Below are positions 59,345 to 64,000 of a stretch of 64,000 nt of DNA, piece after piece. The DNA is taken from contig NZ_BMWG01000001.1 of the NCBI RefSeq assembly GCF_014651115.1, positions 614,830 through 678,829 of the forward strand, given 5' to 3'. The notes under the pieces are model-generated. The model searched no databases and was not told the origin of the DNA. It saw only the letters and a list, made by a program, of their open reading frames with translations. The position numbers were made by a program, and so were the translations under genes. The stretch is from Streptomyces inusitatus (lineage in GTDB: Bacteria > Actinomycetota > Actinomycetes > Streptomycetales > Streptomycetaceae). Positions within the stretch are counted from its first letter, which is position 1, and each line of letters begins with the position of its first letter.

Positions 59345-60319
59345 TCACGCGGGGTACGGCTCCGGGCGGCGGGCCGCGGAAGCGGAAGCAGCGGCATGGG
59401 GCTGAAGGCACTCCTCCAGAAAGCCGAACGCCCGCAGATGGTAGGCGCGGGCCGCCCAGCCCAGGCTGATGTTGTGCCCCGCGCCCGGCTGACGGTCCAC
59501 CAGCAGACGGGGTGCGGCGAGCAGTCCGGTGAGTTCGGAGATCGCCTCCGGATCGTGCCGCCACCACCCCTCGTGCTCGGCGAAGGTCAGCCGGACGGGG
59601 ACCCGCACCCCGGCGGCCACCGCCGGGAAGCGCTCCTCCCACCGCGCCGCCTCGGCCCCTTCGCACACCGGGACATCGGCCACCGCGGTGGCGGCGAGCC
59701 GGAAGGTGTCCGGCGGATAGAGGCCCAGCGGCCCCCAGTTCAGCCCTCTGCCGCCGCCGAATCCGGTGGCCGTACCGGTACTCGCGGGCTTGGCGGCGTA
59801 ACGGTGTCCGCAGCCCGAGATGTCCAGCCCGAGGAGCGCGGGGTGAAGGCCCCGCGCGGCGGCGGTCAGGGCGACCTTGCCGCCGTAGGAGTGGGCCAGT
59901 ACGAAGAGGCCCGCGCCGAGGGGACGGCGGGCCGCGAAGTCGTCCAGCGCCGACCGCAGCGCGTCGGCCTGCCCGTCGAGGGTCAGCCCCTCGGGCAGCG
60001 CGGCGGCGGAGGCTCCGTAGCCGGGGCGGTCCACGGCGAGCACCGTGTATCCCAGCTCCGCCCCGAGCGTGAGCAGCGAGAGGGTGGGGTGCGCCCGCCC
60101 GTCGAAGTAATGGGCGTTCATCCCCCCGCCGTGCACGGCGAGGACGGTGGCGCGCGGCGGCCCCGGCGGCTCGGCGAGCAGGGCGGAGAGCGTCACTCCG
60201 CCCGCGTCCAGCGAGATGCGGGAGATTCCCGGGGCCAGGGCCAGGGCCAGGGCCGGGGCCGGGGATGGGGACTGGGCCGGGGATGGGGCCGGGGACGGTG
60301 AGCGCGGTGGACGGGACAG
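59345..60319 (-). CDS. Alpha/beta hydrolase
   Basis: About 324 residues. A Ser/Pro/Ala/Leu low-complexity N-terminus (SPSPAPSPAQ, then ALALALAPG) precedes a hydrolase core: oxyanion region VLAVHGGGMNAHYFDG, VLAVDRPGYGAS, nucleophile elbow AHSYGGKV, acid in RLTFAEHEGWW, and catalytic His in PGAGHNIS. Substrate unknown. The start is uncertain. A CTG at 60319 with GGAGG 4-5 bases upstream is the best candidate I see, since no ATG or GTG is suitably placed; the frame stays open further upstream. It lies 39 bases before the ECF sigma gene. Confidence 0.8.
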   Translation of the reverse strand: MSRPPRSPSPAPSPAQSPSPAPALALALAPGISRISLDAGGVTLSALLAEPPGPPRATVLAVHGGGMNAHYFDGRAHPTLSLLTLGAELGYTVLAVDRPGYGASAAALPEGLTLDGQADALRSALDDFAARRPLGAGLFVLAHSYGGKVALTAAARGLHPALLGLDISGCGHRYAAKPASTGTATGFGGGRGLNWGPLGLYPPDTFRLAATAVADVPVCEGAEAARWEERFPAVAAGVRVPVRLTFAEHEGWWRHDPEAISELTGLLAAPRLLVDRQPGAGHNISLGWAARAYHLRAFGFLEECLQPHAAASASAARRPEPYPA

Positions 60320-60430
60320 GACTCCTCCTCGGTGAGGATCTCGGTGAGGATCATCGTGTGCGGCCGGCCTCAGCGTACGGCGGCGGCGGCGATTACCGCT
60401 GAACCCGCACCGTTCGGCAGGATGGGCGGC

Positions 60431-60964
60431 ATGACCGAGATCCGCACCCCCCGCCTCCTCCTTCGCCGCTGGCACGACGACGACCTCGTACCCATGGCGG
60501 AGATCAACGGGGACCACGAGGTCATGCGGTGGATCGACGACGGCTCGCCCCTCGACCTGGAAGCCACCGCCGAGGCGATCGAGCGGTGGGAGGAGGAGTG
60601 GGACGACGAGGGCTTCGGCCTCTTCGCCGTCGAGCTGCTGGCCTCGGGCGAGCTGATCGGCTTCACCGGCCTCTCCGTCCCCGAGTTCCTCCCCGAGGTA
60701 CTGCCCGCCGTGGAGATCAGCTGGCGGCTCGGCCGGCAGTTCTGGGGCCAGGGCTACGCCTCCGAAGCCGCCCACGCCACCCTGGAGTTCGCCCTCCAGG
60801 ACCGCGGCCTCGACCGGGTCGTCGCCATCAGCCGGCTGGGCGACGAGGCCTCCGAGAACGTCATGAACAAGCTCGGCATGTCACTCGACCACGAGACCAG
60901 GCACCCGGTCCACGGCCACTCCCTCACCGTCCACTCCATCGACCTCACCGAATTCGACGCCTGA
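60431..60964 (+). CDS. GNAT-family N-acetyltransferase
   Basis: A 177-residue RimJ/RimL-type acetyltransferase. It starts with the usual MTEIRTPRLLLRRW and has EISWRLGRQFWGQGYASEAA, the acetyl-CoA binding loop (Q/R-x-x-G-x-G/A analogue), followed by VAISRLGDEASENVMNKLGM. It transfers acetyl from acetyl-CoA to an amine; substrate unknown. ATG at 60431 was chosen from the family N-terminus. Confidence 0.9.
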   Translation: MTEIRTPRLLLRRWHDDDLVPMAEINGDHEVMRWIDDGSPLDLEATAEAIERWEEEWDDEGFGLFAVELLASGELIGFTGLSVPEFLPEVLPAVEISWRLGRQFWGQGYASEAAHATLEFALQDRGLDRVVAISRLGDEASENVMNKLGMSLDHETRHPVHGHSLTVHSIDLTEFDA

Positions 60965-60981
60965 CCGGGCAAGGATCCTCG

Positions 60982-61497
60982 ATGCGCCTCCACGAGCACG
61001 TCCCCGCCGACGATCCGTTCTTCGGCGGCGTCACCATCCGGCTCGACCACACGGCCGGGGAACTCTTCGTCGAGGGGGACGGCATACCGAGCGTCGTCGT
61101 ACGCCGCGCCGCCGGCACACCCCTGGAGAGCAAGGTGCCGATCGGCACCCGCGACCCCGACCGCCTCACCATGACCATCGGCGATTCGGCCGTCCCCCTG
61201 CTTCCCGCCAAGGGATTCCTGACCCGCCACTCCTACCGCGTGGACGCCGGAAGCGAGGACGCCCGCTACCGGCTCGTCCCCGTCTCCCTCGGCAGCAGCC
61301 GCCTCTCCCTCGGCGACACCCCCGTCGGAGACCTGACCTCCTCCGGGGACGGCAAGGTCTCCGCCGACTGGGCGGAGCACCGCCCGCTCACCCCTTACGA
61401 GGCCGCCCTCGGCTACACCCTTGCCGCCGCCTTCGGCACCGGCGCGGAGCCGATGTGGCAGCTCGCCCTGGACGCGGGGCTCGAAGCCCTCAACTGA
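60982..61497 (+). CDS. Hypothetical protein
   Basis: A 171-residue soluble protein 17 bases after the GNAT gene, likely co-transcribed. It begins MRLHEHVPADDPFFGGVTIRL and is rich in beta-strand-like segments with an Ala-rich C-terminal helix (PYEAALGYTLAAAFGTGAEP). No signal peptide or membrane segment. I do not recognise a family. Confidence 0.75.
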   Translation: MRLHEHVPADDPFFGGVTIRLDHTAGELFVEGDGIPSVVVRRAAGTPLESKVPIGTRDPDRLTMTIGDSAVPLLPAKGFLTRHSYRVDAGSEDARYRLVPVSLGSSRLSLGDTPVGDLTSSGDGKVSADWAEHRPLTPYEAALGYTLAAAFGTGAEPMWQLALDAGLEALN

Positions 61498-61521
61498 CCG
61501 CAGCACGGAAAAGAGCCGAAA

Positions 61522-61564
61522 AATACCCCCTCCAACCGCGTTTCCGCAGGTCAGAGAGGGTATT
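61522..61564 (-). terminator. Factor-independent terminator of tRNA-Ala
   Basis: On the minus strand AATACCCTCTCT pairs over 12 bases (two or three G-T) with GGAGGGGGTATT, followed by TTTTTC. It starts 6 bases beyond the tRNA-Ala 3' end. A U-run makes this the most classical terminator of the window. Confidence 0.85.
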
Positions 61565-61569
61565 CACAG

Positions 61570-61642
61570 TGGAGCCTAGGAGATTCGAACTCCTGACATC
61601 TGCCTTGCAAAGGCAGCGCTCTACCAACTGAGCTAAGGCCCC
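61570..61642 (-). tRNA. tRNA-Ala(TGC)
   Basis: 73 bases forming a complete cloverleaf. Acceptor GGGGCCT/AGGCTCC with discriminator A, D-arm GCTCAGTTGGTAGAGC, anticodon stem CTGCC/GGCAG with loop TTTGCAA (anticodon TGC), and T-arm AGGAGTTCGAATCTCCT. CCA is not encoded. Confidence 0.97.
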
Positions 61643-61820
61643 GCACACAGACACGGCCGAACACACCATGTGTTCGCCTCGTGCCGCAGACCAGAGTACC
61701 GGGTGACCCCGGGGATCCTGCAAAACGATAGGGACTCCCGGTGGGCGACCACTCTCCGTAAGATGCTCGTCGTGGTTCGCAGCAGCGAAGCCCGCTTGGG
61801 GAAGCGATGGGGAGACGCGC

Positions 61821-62369
61821 ATGGACGCCGCTCAGCAGGAGACGACCGCCAGAGCCAGGGAGCTGCAGCGGAGCTGGTACGGGGAACCCCTGGGAGCGCT
61901 CTTCCGCCGGCTGATAGACGACCTGGGGCTGAACCAGGCGCGTCTCGCCGCGGTTCTCGGCCTCTCGGCCCCCATGCTCTCCCAGCTGATGAGCGGCCAG
62001 CGCGCGAAGATCGGCAATCCGGCCGTGGTCCAGCGCGTCCAGGCGCTCCAGGAGCTGGCCGGACAGGTCTCCGACGGCAGTGTGAGCGCCGTCGAGGCGA
62101 CAGACCGGATGGAAGAGATCAAGAAGTCCCAGGGGGGATCCGTGCTGACCGCCAACAGCCAGACCACCAACAGCACCGGCGCGCCGACGGTGCGCCGGGT
62201 GGTGCGGGAGATCCAGTCGCTGCTGCGGTCCGTCGCGGCCGCGGGGGACATCATCGACGCCGCCGACTCCCTCGCCCCCACCCATCCGGAGCTGGCAGAG
62301 TTCCTCCGGGTGTACGGGGCCGGGCGGACCGCGGACGCCGTGGCGCACTACGAGTCCCACCAGAGCTGA
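61821..62369 (+). CDS. Helix-turn-helix DNA-binding protein
   Basis: A 182-residue regulator. The XRE-like helix-turn-helix (about 33-60, LNQARLAAVLGLSAPMLSQLMSGQRAKIGNP) is followed by a helical region (VVQRVQALQELAGQV) and a C-terminal helical domain, with a Ser/Thr/Asn-rich linker (about 108-118). ATG with GGGGAGA upstream. It stands 73 bases before a Ser/Thr kinase gene; the pair is conserved near the Streptomyces origin region as I recall. Target unknown. Confidence 0.88.
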   Translation: MDAAQQETTARARELQRSWYGEPLGALFRRLIDDLGLNQARLAAVLGLSAPMLSQLMSGQRAKIGNPAVVQRVQALQELAGQVSDGSVSAVEATDRMEEIKKSQGGSVLTANSQTTNSTGAPTVRRVVREIQSLLRSVAAAGDIIDAADSLAPTHPELAEFLRVYGAGRTADAVAHYESHQS

Positions 62370-62442
62370 CAGACAACTGAGGCCGGAGACGGGCGGAGCG
62401 GGGCCTCACGAGGAACGAGGAACGGGGAGCGGACGCAGCACC

Positions 62443-63813
62443 ATGGGTGAGGTCTTCGCCGGTCGGTACGAGCTGGTCGACCCGATCGGACGCGGAGGGG
62501 TGGGGGCCGTCTGGCGCGCCTGGGACCACCGGCGCCGCCGCTATGTGGCGGCGAAGGTGCTCCAGCAGAGCGACGCGCACACCCTGCTCCGCTTCGTCCG
62601 TGAGCAGGCGCTGCGCATCGACCACCCCCATGTCCTCGCCCCGGCGAGCTGGGCGGCGGACGACGACAAGGTGCTGTTCACCATGGATCTGGTGAGCGGC
62701 GGATCCCTCGCCCATGTGATCGGCGACTACGGGCCGTTGCCCGCCCGCTATGTCTGCACCCTGCTCGATCAGCTGCTGTCCGGCCTCGCCGCGGTGCACG
62801 CGGAGGGCGTCGTGCACCGGGACATCAAACCGGCGAACGTCCTGCTGGAGGCCACCGGAACGGGCCGGCCGCATCTGCGGCTCTCCGACTTCGGGATCTC
62901 CATGCGCAAGGGCGAGCCGCGCCTGACCGAGACCAACTATGTCGTGGGCACGCCCGGCTACTTCGCCCCGGAGCAGATGGACGGCGCGGAGCCCGACTTC
63001 ACCGCCGATCTCTTCGCGATCGGGCTGGTGGCGCTCTATCTGCTCGAAGGGCAGAAACCCGACTCCCGTGCCCTGGTGGACCACTTCACCAGCCATGGCA
63101 CCCCAGGAGCCCCGCAGGGCATCCCTGAGCCGCTGTGGCAGGTGCTGGCCGGTCTGCTCCAGCCGGACCCCGAAGCGCGCTTCCGGAGCGCCACCGGGGC
63201 GCGCAAGGCCCTCGCGACCGCCGTGGAGATGCTTCCCGAGTCCGGCCCCGACGACGAGCCGGTGGAGATCTTCGACCAACTGGGTCCGCTCCCGGCGGGC
63301 TTCGGCCCCGAGGGCCCGGAGCGCGACACCGCGCCCGAGGACCCCGTACCGCCGGAAGCCCCCGCACACCCGCCCACGGGCACCATCAGCACCACCGGAA
63401 CCACCGGAACCACCGGAACCACCGGAACCGCGACACCGCTGCCGCCCCCGCCGCCCGACGGCACGCCGACGCCGCCCGCCCCGGACCGCTTCGTACCGCC
63501 GCCGCCGTCCCCTTCGGGCCGCTTCCCGGTCCCCCCGCCGCCCCGGCAGCCGCCCACCCCGCCCCCGCATCCGGCCCGGCCGGCCACTCCCCCGCCGCTG
63601 CCCGCCACCCTCACCGCGCTCACCGCGCCGGTGACCCCCGCTCCGGCGCACACCGCCGTCGTACACATCCCCGCGCCCGCCGCCGCCCGCGCCGCGCGCG
63701 CCTCCCGGGCCGCCCGCAGAAGGCGCGGCCCCAGCCGGAGAACCGCCCTCACGATGCTGGCACTGGCGCTGATCTGCTTCGCCGGGGGCATCTGGGCCCT
63801 CTCGGCGGCCTGA
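62443..63813 (+). CDS. Ser/Thr protein kinase with proline-rich region and C-terminal membrane anchor
   Basis: A 456-residue protein. The kinase domain (about 6-265) has GRGGVGAVWRA, catalytic Lys in VAAKVLQQ, HRDIKPANVLL, DFGISM and GTPGYFAPEQM. A Pro/Ala/Thr-rich linker (about 290-410) includes a (Thr-Gly-Thr)n run made by 12-base DNA repeats. A basic stretch (SRAARRRRGPSRR) leads into a C-terminal membrane segment (last about 18 residues). It has no extracellular sensor domain. It probably acts with the HTH protein just upstream. Confidence 0.92.
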   Translation: MGEVFAGRYELVDPIGRGGVGAVWRAWDHRRRRYVAAKVLQQSDAHTLLRFVREQALRIDHPHVLAPASWAADDDKVLFTMDLVSGGSLAHVIGDYGPLPARYVCTLLDQLLSGLAAVHAEGVVHRDIKPANVLLEATGTGRPHLRLSDFGISMRKGEPRLTETNYVVGTPGYFAPEQMDGAEPDFTADLFAIGLVALYLLEGQKPDSRALVDHFTSHGTPGAPQGIPEPLWQVLAGLLQPDPEARFRSATGARKALATAVEMLPESGPDDEPVEIFDQLGPLPAGFGPEGPERDTAPEDPVPPEAPAHPPTGTISTTGTTGTTGTTGTATPLPPPPPDGTPTPPAPDRFVPPPPSPSGRFPVPPPPRQPPTPPPHPARPATPPPLPATLTALTAPVTPAPAHTAVVHIPAPAAARAARASRAARRRRGPSRRTALTMLALALICFAGGIWALSAA

Positions 63814-63889
63814 GCCCCGCACGGGAATCCCCGGATTCGCATCCGCGATCAAATGATTCGCCAACGCCAATAATCGAAACCCGATCGCC

Positions 63890-64000
63890 CCGGGACAGCA
63901 CGAGGCCCCGGGCCCTCCCCGGCGGCGGGGGCCCCCCCCCGGCCGGCCCGTCCCCCCCCCCCCCACCCCCGGGCCGGGGGGGGGGGCGCCCCCCCCCCCC
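63890..64000. other. Low-complexity C/G homopolymer end, probable sequencing or assembly artefact
   Basis: The last about 110 bases are runs of C and G (up to a dozen or more in a row) unlike any other part of the window. This is typical of a poor-quality read or contig end. Bases 63814-63889 hold no gene that I can see. Confidence 0.75.

Overview
The window is chromosomal DNA of a streptomycete (Streptomyces or a close relative). GC content and third-codon GC are very high, GTG starts are frequent, and a conserved actinobacterial block (fhaA-fhaB-pstP-rodA-pbpA-pknB, class E sortases, pabA, crgA, rhomboid, ppiA) appears in the order known from the Streptomyces coelicolor chromosome core. All assignments were made by reading translated sequence and motifs; no searches were run.

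Bases 1 to about 37,960 are an antibiotic-type biosynthetic cluster that continues off the left edge. A central minus-strand operon (about 32,343 down to about 10,388) reads: free carrier protein, PKS module (KS-AT-KR-ACP), NRPS module (C-A-PCP), large NRPS (C-A-MT-PCP-E-C-PCP), MFS exporter, the 4-hydroxyphenylglycine (Hpg) trio hmaS-hmo-hpgT, an Sfp-type PPTase and a truncated ATP-grasp-like protein. A separately preceded 50-residue signal-peptide-like ORF follows. A SARP/NB-ARC/TPR regulator (7,001-10,063, plus) sits between this operon and a second minus-strand operon (6,704 down to 1): a thioesterase-like protein, an ATP-grasp ligase, a P450, an A-PCP didomain, a lone adenylation enzyme and another carrier protein. 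Divergent from the PKS side, a plus-strand operon (32,448-37,958) encodes a type II thioesterase, a LuxR-type regulator, a PGM1-like ATP-grasp peptide ligase, a malic enzyme and an ABC-F protein. The likely product is a polyketide-peptide hybrid that uses Hpg and one N-methylated D-residue and may be modified or extended by ATP-grasp ligases. A ribosome-protecting ABC-F protein is a plausible self-resistance factor. I could not match the cluster to a described product.

A tRNA-Leu(CAG), with its 3' end facing the cluster, marks the border. Bases 38,618-46,767 carry the growth and division signalling operon: two FHA proteins, PP2C phosphatase, RodA/FtsW, PbpA and PASTA kinase PknB. Bases 46,876-51,074 (minus) hold three class E sortases, PabA, a small membrane protein and a DUF881 protein. 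CrgA (plus) is followed by a 309-base gap with four DnaA-box-like 9-mers. Rhomboid protease and cyclophilin genes (minus) come next.

Bases 53,654-63,813 hold lineage-typical genes: a DUF5324-like membrane protein, a DUF6344-like protein with an odd collagen-like alternative frame, a secreted arginine-deiminase-like enzyme, an ECF sigma factor with its membrane partner, an alpha/beta hydrolase, a GNAT enzyme, tRNA-Ala(TGC), a helix-turn-helix protein and a second Ser/Thr kinase. The last 100 bases are long C and G homopolymers that look like a poor-quality contig end.
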